A stretch of 64,000 nt of DNA from Streptomyces sp. NBC_00878 (GCF_026341515.1 NZ_JAPEOK010000001.1:8928001-8992000); one strand, 5' to 3'. Positions 41,390-51,259 are shown, counted from the first letter of the stretch. The notes: a model not told the origin generated them from the letters alone. Program-made: numbers and translations.

Positions 41390-43876
41390 ATGCCACATGC
41401 CCGCACCCGCACGCGCTGGAGACTGCCTCTCACGGCCGCCACGTTGCTGGCCGTCTCCCTTCTCGTTCCGGCCCCGGTGAACGCCGCCGCCGGGGACGTC
41501 ACGGACTACGCGATCACCGTCGACCCCAAGACGCCGGGCGCGCGGATCGACGACACGATGTACGGCGTCTTCTTCGAGGACATCAACCGGGCCGCGGACG
41601 GCGGCCTGTACGCGGAGCTCGTACAGAACCGGTCCTTCGAGTACTCGACGGCCGACAACCGCTCGTACACCCCGCTCACCTCCTGGGCGACCACCGGCAC
41701 CGCGAAGACCGCGGACGACGACGGCCGCCTGAACGCGCGCAACCGCACCTACCTCGCCCTGGACGGCGGCTCGTCCGTCACCAACTCCGGCTACAGCACC
41801 GGGATCGCGGTCGCGAAGGGCAAGGCCTACGACTTCTCGGTGTGGGCCCGCGCGGAGGGGCCGCCGCCCCTCACCGTGACCCTGCGGGACGCCGACGGCG
41901 AGCTGGCCCCGGCCCGTCGCGTCGGCGCCCGCGGCGGCTGGGCGAAGTACACGGCACGTCTCACCGCCACCCGTACCAGCACCACCGGCCGGCTCACCGT
42001 GGCCGCCGAGGGCCCGGTCGCGCTCGACATGATCTCGCTCATCCCGCGCGACACGTACAAGGGCCACGGTCTGCGCAAGGACCTCGCCCGGAAGATCGCC
42101 GCGCTGGACCCCGCCTTCGTCCGCTTCCCCGGCGGCTGCCTGGTCAACACGGGCTCCATGCAGGACTACAGCGAGGCGTCCAACTGGGAGCGCAAGCGCT
42201 CGTACCAGTGGAAGGACACCATCGGACCCGTCGAGCAGCGCGCGACGAACGCCAACTTCTGGGGCTACAACCAGAGTTACGGGCTCGGCTACTACGAGTA
42301 CTTCCAGTTCTCCGAGGACATCGGCGCCATGCCGCTGCCCGTGGTGCCCGCCCTCGTCACCGGCTGCGGCCAGAACAGGGCCGTCGACGACGACGCGCTC
42401 CTCAAGCGCCACATCCAGGACACCCTGGACCTTATCGAGTTCGCCAACGGACCCGTGACCAGCGAGTGGGGCAAGAAGCGGGCGAGGATGGGCCACTCGA
42501 AGCCCTTCCGCCTCACCCACCTCGCGGTCGGCAACGAGGAGAACCTGCCGAACGAGTTCTTCGAGCGGTTCAAGCAGTTCCGTACGGCCATCGAGGCGAA
42601 GTACCCGGAGATCACCGTCATCTCCAACTCCGGGCCGGACGACACCGGTTCGACCTTCGACACGGCCTGGAAGCTCAACCGGGAAGCGAACGTCGACATG
42701 GTCGACGAGCACTACTACAACAGCCCGGCCTGGTTCCTCCAGAACAACGACCGCTACGACTCGTACGACAGGAACGGGCCCAAGGTCTTCCTCGGCGAGT
42801 ACGCCTCGCAGGGCAACACCTTCAAGAACGCCCTCTCCGAAGCCGCGTTCATGACCGGCCTCGAACGCAACGCGGACATCGTGAAGCTCGCCTCGTACGC
42901 CCCGCTGCTCGCCAACGAGGACTGTGTGCAGTGGCGCCCCGACCTGATCTGGTTCAACAACCACGCCTCCTGGAACTCGGCCAACTACGAGGTCCAGAAG
43001 CTGTTCATGCGCAATGTCGGCGACCGGGTCGTACCGTCGAGCGCGACCGGCACGCCGTCGCTGAGCGGGCCCATCTCGGGCGCGGTCGGCCTGTCGACAT
43101 GGGCGACGACAGCCGCGTACGACGATGTGTCGGTGACCGGCGCGGACGGCACCGTGCTGCTCGGTGACGACTTCTCCGGTGACGCCTCCCAGTGGACCCA
43201 CACGGGCGGCGGCAGCTGGAGCGTTCAGGACGGGCAGTACGTGCAGAGCGACGTGGCGGCCCAGAACACCATGGTCTCCGCCGGCGACCCGGCCTGGCAC
43301 GACTACGACCTGAGCGTGAAGGCCACCAAGAAGTCCGGCCGGGAGGGCTTCCTCATCGCCTTCGGCGTCAAGGACACCGGAAACTACTACTGGTGGAACC
43401 TGGGCGGCTGGAACAACACCCAGTCCGCCGTCGAACAGGCCGTGGACGGCGGAAAGTCGACGCTCGTCTCCAAGGCCGGGTCCATCGAGACGGGCCGCGC
43501 GTACGACATCGACATCAAGGTGCGCGGCCGGCAGGTGACCCTCTACCTCGACGGCCAGGAGTGGGGCCGCTTCACCGACGACAAGCCGGCCGAGCCGTTC
43601 CGGCAGGTCGCCACCTTGGACAGGAAGAGCGGTGACCTGATCGTCAAGGTGGTCAACGCCCAGGCGGCGGACGCCCGTACGGCGATCGACCTCGGCGGTG
43701 CGAAGGTCCGGCCGAAGGCCGAGGTGACCACGCTCGCCGCCGCGCCCGACGCGGTGAACACCGCGACGGACACGGCCGTCGCGCCCGTCACGTCCACGTT
43801 CTCCGGCGTGGCGGACACGTTCACGTACACCTTCCCGGCGAACTCGGTGACGTTCCTGAGGATCAAGAAGGGCTGA
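41390..43876 (+). CDS. Secreted alpha-L-arabinofuranosidase (GH51 type) with C-terminal LamG-like domain
   Basis: 828 residues, ATG after GGAGGATCC, signal peptide ending VPAPVNAAA. A carbohydrate-binding-like region (about 65-225) precedes the catalytic barrel. The acid/base Glu is in LAVGNEENLPNEFF (about residue 384) and the nucleophile Glu in KVFLGEYAS (about residue 469). A C-terminal jelly-roll domain (about 580-775, DDFSGDASQWTHTGGG...FLIAFGVKDTGNYYWWNLGGWNN) resembles concanavalin-type modules. It releases arabinose from plant arabinoxylan or arabinan outside the cell. It is followed by a terminator-like hairpin. Confidence 0.92.
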   Translation: MPHARTRTRWRLPLTAATLLAVSLLVPAPVNAAAGDVTDYAITVDPKTPGARIDDTMYGVFFEDINRAADGGLYAELVQNRSFEYSTADNRSYTPLTSWATTGTAKTADDDGRLNARNRTYLALDGGSSVTNSGYSTGIAVAKGKAYDFSVWARAEGPPPLTVTLRDADGELAPARRVGARGGWAKYTARLTATRTSTTGRLTVAAEGPVALDMISLIPRDTYKGHGLRKDLARKIAALDPAFVRFPGGCLVNTGSMQDYSEASNWERKRSYQWKDTIGPVEQRATNANFWGYNQSYGLGYYEYFQFSEDIGAMPLPVVPALVTGCGQNRAVDDDALLKRHIQDTLDLIEFANGPVTSEWGKKRARMGHSKPFRLTHLAVGNEENLPNEFFERFKQFRTAIEAKYPEITVISNSGPDDTGSTFDTAWKLNREANVDMVDEHYYNSPAWFLQNNDRYDSYDRNGPKVFLGEYASQGNTFKNALSEAAFMTGLERNADIVKLASYAPLLANEDCVQWRPDLIWFNNHASWNSANYEVQKLFMRNVGDRVVPSSATGTPSLSGPISGAVGLSTWATTAAYDDVSVTGADGTVLLGDDFSGDASQWTHTGGGSWSVQDGQYVQSDVAAQNTMVSAGDPAWHDYDLSVKATKKSGREGFLIAFGVKDTGNYYWWNLGGWNNTQSAVEQAVDGGKSTLVSKAGSIETGRAYDIDIKVRGRQVTLYLDGQEWGRFTDDKPAEPFRQVATLDRKSGDLIVKVVNAQAADARTAIDLGGAKVRPKAEVTTLAAAPDAVNTATDTAVAPVTSTFSGVADTFTYTFPANSVTFLRIKKG

Positions 43877-43881
43877 CGCGG

Positions 43882-43919
43882 CGGGCGGCTCAGGCGTCGA
43901 AATGCTCCTGGGCCGCCCG
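43882..43919 (+). terminator. Hairpin after the arabinofuranosidase gene
   Basis: CGGGCGGC (43882-43889) pairs with GCCGCCCG (43912-43919), and the 22 bases between contain a weaker CAGG/CCTG stem. It starts six bases after the stop. There is no T tract, as is common in Streptomyces. Confidence 0.6.
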
Positions 43920-44054
43920 TCACCGAGTCCGCTCGTCTGTGCGGAATTCATCCGTCAATTTCGGTGGGCGCACAACCGATCGCCCGAACAATCCGTCTGA
44001 ATCGGCGCATTGACAGCGCGCGGGGGCTACACCCCGGGACGGGGGTAGTCGGGA

Positions 44055-46754
44055 ATGGATCGTTCGACCCCGCAAGTGGCCGCATTGCACACCGCGCCGA
44101 ACCCGCCCGCCGATCCGCCGATCGACCGACCGCGCGGCGGCCCCGGGCCGCTCCGCCTGCTGCCCCCGGTCGGGCCGGCGCAGGCCGCCGCCCTGCTCGC
44201 GGCGGCGATCGCCGTCACCGTGCTCTGCGCGGGCGACGTCGTGGCCCGCAGCTATCCCTTCGGCCCCCGCACCCGGAGCGTCAACGACCTGGGCAACCAG
44301 TACGTGCCGTTCCACGCACACCTGTGGGATCTGCTGCACGGAAGGGGTGACGGCGGCCTCCTCTTCAACTGGCAGTCCGGATTCGGCACCGGTTTCCTGC
44401 CCGACCTCGGTACGTATCTCACCAGCCCGTTCGCGCTGCTCGTGGTGGTGTTTCCGCGGGACGAGATCGACCTCGCCGTGTACGTGATCACCGCGCTGAA
44501 GGTCGCGTCCGCCGGCGCCGCCATGGCCTGGCTGCTGCTCAGGCTGCGCCCCGGCCACTGGTGGGCGGCGGGACTGCTGGGCGCGTCCTACGCCCTGTGC
44601 GGCTGGACCGTGTCGACCGCCGCGTACAACCTGATGTGGCTCGACGGCCTCATCGCTCTTCCGCTGCTGTGCCTGGTCGGCGAATGGGCTCTGAAAGGAC
44701 GGCGCCCGGTCCTCGGGGTGGTGGTCGTGGCGGCCGCCTGGATCGCCAACTTCTACACGGCCTATATGGCCACCCTCGCCGCCGGTCTCGTACTGCTGCT
44801 GCGGCTGTGGCTCTCCGATCTCCCACGCCGACGGAAGCTCGCCGCGGCGGGCCGGGCCGGCCTGACCGCCGCACTCGGTATGGGCCTGGCCGCGCCCCTG
44901 GTGGCGGTGGTGTACTTCGGCAGCTCGCACGCCTCGCCCGGCAGGTTCACACGGTTCGCTCCGGTGGGGACCGAGGTGCTGCTGGGCCGCCTGCTGCCGA
45001 CGACGTACAGCTTCGGTTCGCCGCCGGTCTACGTCGGCATCACCGCGCTCGTGCTCGCCCTCGCCCTGCCCTTCCACCGGGCGGTCCCGCATCGGGTGCG
45101 CACCGGGTGGACACTGCTGGCGCTCGGCGTGACGCTGTCGATGCAGTGGGAACCGACGTATCTGCTCTGGCATGCCTTCGCCGCCCCGCAGGGCAGTTCG
45201 TACCGCCAGGCCTTCGTCGTGTGCGCGCTGCTGGTGATCGCGGCCTGGCACTCGCTCTCGTACGGCCCGCCCGACCGGCGGGCGCTGTGCGCGGCGGGCG
45301 CGCTGCTCACGCTGATCGCGGCCCTCGCCGGCGGCAGCGATGTGGTGCGGTTCTTCGCCTGGCCGGTGCTGCTCGTGGCCGCCGTGTGCGCGCTGGGCGG
45401 GCTGGCCCTGCTGGGCCGCGCGGGCGGCGGGTTCACGGTCCTGGGCGGGCGCCGCATCGCGCCCGCCGGACTCGCCGTGCTGCTGCTGATCGGCGGGCAG
45501 TTCGGCGAGGCCACCGCGACCTCCGCCGTGGCCACCCGGCTGCGGTTCGGGCACATGGACGACTACGCGCCCTGGGGTGACCGGCAGCAGCGGCAGACGG
45601 AGGTGATCGCCGAGGCCGACGGCTGGCCCCGGTACCGCACCGACCCGGGCCGCGAGCAGACCGTCGGCAACGACCCGCTGCTGGTGGGCGGCCAGGGCGC
45701 CCAGTACTACAGCAGCCACACCTCCGGCATCCTCAGCAGCACGCTCACCGCCCTCGGCGGCGGCTGGACCTCGGGCGGCCGCAGCCTGCAGAGCCTGGAC
45801 AACGCTGTCACCGACGTGATCTTCTCCGTCGGCGCGCGGGTGCACTCCCCGCCCGATCCGCATCAGAACTGGTTCCCGCAGGACGGCAGCGAGGTGACCG
45901 TGACCCGGCAGGACGTGCCGCCGCTGGTGACGGTACGGCCGTACGCCGCCTCCGCGCGGACCCGCGTCGCCGCCTTCGGCCCGTCGCCGTACCGCAACCA
46001 GGAACTGCTCCTGGGCGCCCGCGTCTACACCGTGCCCCGTCTCACGCTGCGTACCGGCGCCGGGACACGGCCGGACCGCGGTGACGACGCGCGGCCGGGG
46101 CTGCGCATCGGTGCTCCCGCTCACGGGGCCGCCGCCCGCAAGCCGTCGATCACGGCCCGGTGTCCGGCGGGCAGCGAGGTGTATCTCTGGGCGCCCCACT
46201 TCTCGGGCACCGCGTGGCTCGCCGGTCCCTCCACCCACCTCCTGACCGGGCGGTTCAGGTCCGACCACCCCGTCACCAAGATCGCCTCCATGCAGCGACT
46301 CGGCACGGTCCCCGCGTCCGGGCGGTTGCGGATCTCGCTGTCCCCCGACAAGACGGGCACCGTCCCGGAAGGCGCGGTCGGCTGCCTGGACACCGCCCGG
46401 CTGGATACCGTCGTCCGGCGGCTCAAGGCCACCGGAGCCGCCGAGGTGACCGTCTCCGACGGCACGATCCGGGCGGAACTCCCCGCCGGCAGCCGCGGAA
46501 CCGCTGTCGTCGCGGCGCCCCGGATCGCCGGTTGGCGCTGCGCCGCGGGCGGGGCTCCCGCGGTACCCGCCCGGGAGTACTACGGGCTGATCGCCGTACC
46601 CCTCGACGGCACCTCGACCAGCGTCACCTGCACGTTCCACCCGCCCGGTCTCCGGCTGGGACTGGCTGTCGGGGGTGTCGCGTTGGTGGGCCCGGTCCTG
46701 CTCGGCGTCCTGACCGCCGTGCGTCGGCGACGGGCCAGGGCGCCGGCACCGTGA
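44055..46754 (+). CDS. YfhO-like polytopic membrane protein
   Basis: 899 residues. After a Pro-rich N terminus there are about 12 membrane helices (residues 40-490). The first periplasmic loop carries NDLGNQYVPFHAHLWDLL, the conserved acidic loop typical of YfhO/GT-C-like glycosyltransferase relatives. The C-terminal 400 residues form an extracytoplasmic domain. YfhO in Bacillus is linked to lipoteichoic-acid glycosylation; here a role in cell-envelope glycan modification is an inference. One membrane helix closes the protein before a basic tail. Confidence 0.82.
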   Translation: MDRSTPQVAALHTAPNPPADPPIDRPRGGPGPLRLLPPVGPAQAAALLAAAIAVTVLCAGDVVARSYPFGPRTRSVNDLGNQYVPFHAHLWDLLHGRGDGGLLFNWQSGFGTGFLPDLGTYLTSPFALLVVVFPRDEIDLAVYVITALKVASAGAAMAWLLLRLRPGHWWAAGLLGASYALCGWTVSTAAYNLMWLDGLIALPLLCLVGEWALKGRRPVLGVVVVAAAWIANFYTAYMATLAAGLVLLLRLWLSDLPRRRKLAAAGRAGLTAALGMGLAAPLVAVVYFGSSHASPGRFTRFAPVGTEVLLGRLLPTTYSFGSPPVYVGITALVLALALPFHRAVPHRVRTGWTLLALGVTLSMQWEPTYLLWHAFAAPQGSSYRQAFVVCALLVIAAWHSLSYGPPDRRALCAAGALLTLIAALAGGSDVVRFFAWPVLLVAAVCALGGLALLGRAGGGFTVLGGRRIAPAGLAVLLLIGGQFGEATATSAVATRLRFGHMDDYAPWGDRQQRQTEVIAEADGWPRYRTDPGREQTVGNDPLLVGGQGAQYYSSHTSGILSSTLTALGGGWTSGGRSLQSLDNAVTDVIFSVGARVHSPPDPHQNWFPQDGSEVTVTRQDVPPLVTVRPYAASARTRVAAFGPSPYRNQELLLGARVYTVPRLTLRTGAGTRPDRGDDARPGLRIGAPAHGAAARKPSITARCPAGSEVYLWAPHFSGTAWLAGPSTHLLTGRFRSDHPVTKIASMQRLGTVPASGRLRISLSPDKTGTVPEGAVGCLDTARLDTVVRRLKATGAAEVTVSDGTIRAELPAGSRGTAVVAAPRIAGWRCAAGGAPAVPAREYYGLIAVPLDGTSTSVTCTFHPPGLRLGLAVGGVALVGPVLLGVLTAVRRRRARAPAP

Positions 46755-46832
46755 TGGTGGTTGGACGCCGGCCGCGTAGCCGCCTGATCACTTTCGGCGG
46801 TGCGCGGCCGGGGCACGCACTAGCATCGGGCC

Positions 46833-47978
46833 ATGCGGATTCGGCGTAGTCATGACAACCTCTCCGGTCTGCCTCGTGATCCACGAGCCGACGAGTATCC
46901 GATGCCCTCCGTCCCTTCCGGGTGGTACGCCGTCCTTCGGAGCGCCGAACTGCGACCGGGCAAGGTCGTCAACCTGCACTACTTCGGACGTGCCCTCGTC
47001 GCCTTCCGCGGAGCGGACGGACGGCCGGCGGTGCGTGACGCGCACTGCCCGCACTACGGCGCGCATCTGGGGGTCGGCGGGAAGGTCGTCGACGGCACGG
47101 TGGTGTGTCCGTTCCACGGGTGGCGGTTCGACGCGGACGGCCGGTGTGTGAAGGCTCCCTTCGCGGAGCGGACCCCCAAGGTGTCCCTCGGCGGCTTCCC
47201 GGTGCGTGAGCACAGCGGGCTCGTCTTCGTCCACACCGGGCCGGGGGAGCCCTCGTGGGAGGTGCCGGAGATCCCGGAGGCCGGATCCGGGGACTTCGCC
47301 AAGCCGATCGACGACACCTGCCGGGCGCGCATCCACATCCAGGAGATGCGCGAGAACATCGTGGACGAGTCCCACTTCCACTTCATCCACGGCCAGAGCG
47401 AACCGCCCGTCCAGGACCTGCGGACGGACGGCCCCTTCGCCGAGGTCCGCGGCCGGATCCGCCGACGCGTGCTCGGCCGGGACATCGACAACACCTTCGA
47501 CGCGTTCATGTACGGCCCGGGTGTCATGGTGGTCCGCGCCCACGGTCCCGTCCTGTCGGTGACCGCCGTCGCCCTCACCACTCCCGTCGACGACCGCACC
47601 AGCGAGATGCGGATGCTCTACTACGTCCGCAAGCCGTCCCTGGTCCCGTTCCTGACACCCGTGCTCAAGGCGGTCTTCCGCAGGGAGGCCCTGGGGGAGG
47701 TGCGCGAGGAGGTCCGGATCTGGGACCACAAGATCCACCGGGCGCGCCCGGTCCTCCTGCCCCACGAGAAGGGCATCAAGGCGCTGCGCCGCTGGTACGC
47801 GCAGTTCTATCCGGCCGAGGTTCCGCCTGCGGTTCCGCCCGAGGTTCCGCCTGCGGTCCTGCCCGAGGTGCCGGTCGAGGTCCGGGCCGAGGTTTTGCCC
47901 GCGGTTCCGGTCGAGCGACCGCGTGGCCTCGCCCCGAGTGCCGAGTTCGAGCCCCCGATGCGGATGAGGGGCAACTGA
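46833..47978 (+). CDS. Rieske-type oxygenase, KshA-like
   Basis: 381 residues. The Rieske cluster is Cys72-x-His74 and Cys92-x2-His95 (HCPHYGAHLG and CPFHGW). The mononuclear iron site is in ENIVDESHFHFIHGQ (Asn/Asp/His/His pattern). The architecture matches the oxygenase of 3-ketosteroid 9-alpha-hydroxylase and related sterol enzymes (DAF-36/Neverland type). The last 60 residues are a Pro/Val/Glu repeat (EVPPAVPPEVPPAV and so on) unlike the family and probably disordered. No reductase gene is adjacent. Confidence 0.85.
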   Translation: MRIRRSHDNLSGLPRDPRADEYPMPSVPSGWYAVLRSAELRPGKVVNLHYFGRALVAFRGADGRPAVRDAHCPHYGAHLGVGGKVVDGTVVCPFHGWRFDADGRCVKAPFAERTPKVSLGGFPVREHSGLVFVHTGPGEPSWEVPEIPEAGSGDFAKPIDDTCRARIHIQEMRENIVDESHFHFIHGQSEPPVQDLRTDGPFAEVRGRIRRRVLGRDIDNTFDAFMYGPGVMVVRAHGPVLSVTAVALTTPVDDRTSEMRMLYYVRKPSLVPFLTPVLKAVFRREALGEVREEVRIWDHKIHRARPVLLPHEKGIKALRRWYAQFYPAEVPPAVPPEVPPAVLPEVPVEVRAEVLPAVPVERPRGLAPSAEFEPPMRMRGN

Positions 47979-48000
47979 GGTCCGCCGGGCCGCCACTCCC

Positions 48001-48756
48001 TCAGGGCTGGGTCTGGACGAGACGCGGCGACCCCGAGGTGTCGGTGAGCGTGAGGCGGGACACCAGGCAGTAGCGGTCGCTGCGGTAGGCGGCGCGGGTG
48101 AACTCGAAGGCGCGGCCCTCCTGGTCGGTCGTGACGCGTTCCAGGGTGAGGACGGGAGCGCCCTCGCCGATTCCGAGGAGCGCGGCCTGCATGCTGTCGG
48201 CCGCGGCCGCCTCGTTGCGCTGCTCCGCCTCGGTCGGTACGACGCCGTAGCGGGAGCGGAGCAAGGCGTAGAGCGAACCGGATTCCAGGTCCGCCGGGTC
48301 GAGATCGGGGACCAGGGCGTGCAGGAGGTGGATGGTCTCCACGGCGATCGGAGTGGCATCGACCAGGCGCTGGCGTGCGATGCGCAGGATCGGCGTTGCC
48401 GCGTCCGTACGCAGTCGGCTGCCGATGGCCTGCCCGGCCGGCACGACCGAGTGGTTGAGGATGCGGCTGGTCCACGTGCCGGGGGCGGGGGGATAGGTGG
48501 CTCCGCCGTCGGCCGAGCCACCCAACACCCGTTGTGCGATCTTCGGTGCCGCCACGAAGACGCCCCGGCCGTGCTCACGGATCAGCCAGCCGTCGGCGAT
48601 GAGTTCGTCGACGACGGAGCGCAGCGTCGGCCGGGACACCGAGAGTTCAGCGGCGATCTGTCGTTCGGCGGGGATGGCCTGGCCGACGGCCCGCGACTCG
48701 ATCAGCGCGATCAGATGCTCCCGGATCCGGTCACGTTTTCTGAGGCTGGCCGTCAT
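48001..48756 (-). CDS. GntR-family regulator, HutC/UTRA subfamily
   Basis: 251 residues. Winged helix at about 8-70 (IPAERQIAAELSVSRPTLRSVVDELIADGWLIREHGRGVFVA), then a UTRA ligand domain (about 95-245, ILRIARQRLVDATPIAVETIHLLHALVPDL). It lies 37 bp downstream of the GH16 gene on the same strand, so likely in one transcript. UTRA regulators sense sugars or sugar phosphates; here it probably controls the adjacent glucan-uptake genes. Confidence 0.87.
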   Translation of the reverse strand: MTASLRKRDRIREHLIALIESRAVGQAIPAERQIAAELSVSRPTLRSVVDELIADGWLIREHGRGVFVAAPKIAQRVLGGSADGGATYPPAPGTWTSRILNHSVVPAGQAIGSRLRTDAATPILRIARQRLVDATPIAVETIHLLHALVPDLDPADLESGSLYALLRSRYGVVPTEAEQRNEAAAADSMQAALLGIGEGAPVLTLERVTTDQEGRAFEFTRAAYRSDRYCLVSRLTLTDTSGSPRLVQTQP

Positions 48757-48793
48757 TCAGGTCGTCCCCCTGTGTCTTGGTCTATGCCTTGGT

Positions 48794-49750
48794 CTACGCC
48801 TTGGTGTAAACGCGCACGTAATCCACCAGCAGCGTAGCCGGGAACTGGGTGCTGCTATCCGGCGGACCCGGCCAGATCCCGCCGACGGCGAGGTTGAGCA
48901 GCAGGTAGAAGGGGTGGTCGAACGCCCAGCGTGAACCGGCGGGTATGTCGTCCTTGGTCACCTTGAAGTACTGCACGCCATCGAGCCGCCAGACGATCTC
49001 GTCGGGCGCCCAGTCCACCGAGAACAGGTGGAAGGCGTCGGCGAACTTGCCGCCACCGGGGCGCTGCACGGAGCCGCTGGGCCCGTTCTCGCCCGAGTAG
49101 CCTTCGCCGTGGATGGTGCCGTACAGGGTGCTCGGCTCGTTGCCGACGATCTCCATGACGTCGATCTCGCCGTTGCCGGGCCAGCCGGTGGAGTCGATGT
49201 CGTTGCCCATCATCCAGAACGCCGGCCACAGGCCCTGCCCGGCCGGGACCTTGATCTTCGCCTCGAACCGGCCGTACTCCTGCTCGAACTTGCCGAGTGT
49301 GGTGATCCGTCCGGAGGTCACGTCGCACGGGCCGTACGGGCAGTTCTCCATTCCGGGCAGCCTCTCGCGGCGCGCCGAGATGGCCAGGTTGCCGTTGCCG
49401 TCCTGGGAGACGTTCTCCTTCCGGTCGGTGTAGTACTGCCATTCCTCATTGCCCCACTGAGGCTCGCCGCCCCGGTCGTGGACCCACTTGGCGGGATCGG
49501 GCTTGGTGCCCCGGGCCTGGTTGAACTCGTCCCGCCAGGTCAGTTCCCAGTCGGCAGCAGCGGTGGCGCTGCCTGCGGTTGTCCGTTCCGCGTCACGGCT
49601 CTCGGTGCCGGCCCGGCGGGTGGCCGACGTGCCGTCGACGGCCGCGGAGGACTCGGTCCGCGGGGTCAGGGCCAGCGCGGAGGGGAGTGCGAACGTGCTC
49701 AAGGCCAGCGCGAGGGCGGCGGCTGCAGCGCGGCCGGTGGTGCGCCTCAT
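48794..49750 (-). CDS. Secreted GH16 endo-beta-1,3(4)-glucanase (laminarinase-like)
   Basis: 318 residues, signal peptide (ALALALSTFALPSALA), linker, then a GH16 jelly roll from about residue 68 (WELTWRDEFNQARGTKPDPAKW). The catalytic motif GEIDVMEIVG provides nucleophile Glu195, Asp197 and acid/base Glu200. QYYTDRKENV, GLWPAFWMMG and FHLFSVDWAPDEIVWRLDG are further family motifs. It cleaves beta-1,3- or mixed-linkage glucan outside the cell. A 12-bp unit CTTGGTCTAYGC is duplicated across its stop codon (48776-48799). Divergent from the uptake operon. Confidence 0.93.
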   Translation of the reverse strand: MRRTTGRAAAAALALALSTFALPSALALTPRTESSAAVDGTSATRRAGTESRDAERTTAGSATAAADWELTWRDEFNQARGTKPDPAKWVHDRGGEPQWGNEEWQYYTDRKENVSQDGNGNLAISARRERLPGMENCPYGPCDVTSGRITTLGKFEQEYGRFEAKIKVPAGQGLWPAFWMMGNDIDSTGWPGNGEIDVMEIVGNEPSTLYGTIHGEGYSGENGPSGSVQRPGGGKFADAFHLFSVDWAPDEIVWRLDGVQYFKVTKDDIPAGSRWAFDHPFYLLLNLAVGGIWPGPPDSSTQFPATLLVDYVRVYTKA

Positions 49751-49939
49751 GGTGCCTCCAGAGGTTCGGGGGGTTGACGCCGAGCACTCTGACAGGCCGG
49801 TCAGAAAGTGGTCAATAGATCTGACTCGGTAATAGGAAGCTTTCTTAACTGATCTCCCTCAAACCCTTGACTCCACCGGACAGCTCCTCTCAGACTGACT
49901 CAACTTCAGTGGTCAAAGAGTGGTAAGAAGGGTGTGGTC
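49751..49939. promoter_or_regulatory. Divergent promoter region of the glucan locus
   Basis: The nonamer AGTGGTCAA occurs twice as a direct repeat, at 49807-49815 and 49908-49916, on the GH16 side and on the transporter side. The sequence between is AT-richer and includes GGAAGCTTTC and TTGACT (49867-49872). The repeats are good candidates for binding of the GntR regulator encoded at 48001-48756. Confidence 0.45.
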
Positions 49940-51259
49940 ATGAAACTGACCCGAGTCGCGGTGGTCGCCTTGGCGGCCCTGCTCGGCACTGCCTGTACCC
50001 CCGGTGGGCCCGGCGACGAATCGGCCCAGGACGACAAGGGGCCGGTGACCATCACCTTCTGGCACCCCCTGAAGGACCCCAACGAGGTCAAGGCGGTCCG
50101 GGCCGCCCTGGACAAGTTCGAGGCGGCGCACCCCGGCACCACCGTCAAGGCCGTGCCCGCCCAGGACGCCGACAAGATCACCCAGTCGGTGCGCGGCGGC
50201 AATCCGCCGGACGTCGCGCTCTCGTTCAACGCCGAAAAGGTCGGCGCCTGGTGTTCCACCGGCGCCTTTCAGGACCTCGGACCGCGCATCGCCCGCGACA
50301 ACGTCGACCTGAAGCAGATCCCGGCCGCCGTCCGCGCGTACACCGAGTTCCGCGGCAAGCGGTGCACCATGCCGCTCCTCGCCGACACCTTCGCCCTCTA
50401 CTACAACAAGGACCTGCTGAAGAAGGCCGGTTACGACGCACCGCCCAAGACGATGACCGAACTGGCGCGGATGACGAAGAAGCTCAGCCAGGTCGGCCCG
50501 GACGGCAGGATCAAGGTGGCCGGGTTCATGCCGTTCCTGGGCACCTACCAGTCGGTGGCCGAGCACTTCACCCCGAGCTACGGCGCCAAGTGGCTCAAGC
50601 CCGACGGCACCGCCAACTTCGCCGACGACCCCGGATTCGCCGCCATGCTCAACTGGCAGAAGGACCTGGTCGATTGGTACGGCGCCGACAACCTCACCCG
50701 GTTCAAGGCCGGGCTCGGCGACGAATGGTCCGCTCAACACGCCTTCGAAACCGGCAAGCTCGCCATGATCGTGGACGGCGAGTGGCGCACCTCGTTCATC
50801 AAGAACAACGGCGACAAGGTGAACTACGGCACCGCGCCGATGCCCGTCGCCGACGACAAGCCGGATCTGTACGGCTCCGGCGCCATCGGCGGCAACGTCA
50901 TCGGCATCCCCAAGGGCGCCAAGCACTCCGAAGCCGCCTGGAAGCTGGTGAAGTTCCTGTCCACGGACACCGACGCGCTCGTCACCTTCGCCGACGCCCT
51001 GCACAACGTGCCCACCACCCTGGCCGCCCTCAAGTCACCGAACCTGAAGCTGGCCAAGGACCCGCGGTTCAAGCCGTTCCTGGATGTGTTCGCCCACCCC
51101 AGCAGCTCTTCGCTCCCGGCCTCCGGCGACGCGGGGGCGTATCTGACCAACTTCGGGCTGTTCGCCGACAAATGGCAGAAGGGCAAGGTGCCCGACCTCG
51201 ACAAGGCACTGCGCGAGCTCGCCCGGCAGAACGACGCCGCGCTGAAGCTGGGCTCGTAG
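49940..51259 (+). CDS. ABC sugar transporter, substrate-binding lipoprotein
   Basis: 439 residues from ATG 49940 (GAAGGG seven bases upstream); a GTG six bases earlier is less well placed. The N terminus KLTRVAVVALAALLGTAC is a lipoprotein signal with a relaxed lipobox (GTAC). ITFWHPLKDPNEVKAVRAALDKFEAAHPGT and YYNKDLLKKAGYDAPPKTM are hallmarks of extracellular solute-binding family 1. It captures an oligosaccharide for the two permeases downstream. A dedicated ATPase gene is absent; in Streptomyces the shared ATPase MsiK usually serves such systems. Confidence 0.9.
   Translation: MKLTRVAVVALAALLGTACTPGGPGDESAQDDKGPVTITFWHPLKDPNEVKAVRAALDKFEAAHPGTTVKAVPAQDADKITQSVRGGNPPDVALSFNAEKVGAWCSTGAFQDLGPRIARDNVDLKQIPAAVRAYTEFRGKRCTMPLLADTFALYYNKDLLKKAGYDAPPKTMTELARMTKKLSQVGPDGRIKVAGFMPFLGTYQSVAEHFTPSYGAKWLKPDGTANFADDPGFAAMLNWQKDLVDWYGADNLTRFKAGLGDEWSAQHAFETGKLAMIVDGEWRTSFIKNNGDKVNYGTAPMPVADDKPDLYGSGAIGGNVIGIPKGAKHSEAAWKLVKFLSTDTDALVTFADALHNVPTTLAALKSPNLKLAKDPRFKPFLDVFAHPSSSSLPASGDAGAYLTNFGLFADKWQKGKVPDLDKALRELARQNDAALKLGS

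Noticed and set aside
43920..46640. Open frame of about 900 codons antisense to the YfhO-like gene
   Set aside because: Composition (Gly/Arg/Gln-rich, no fold) and codon positions fit a shadow of the plus-strand membrane protein.
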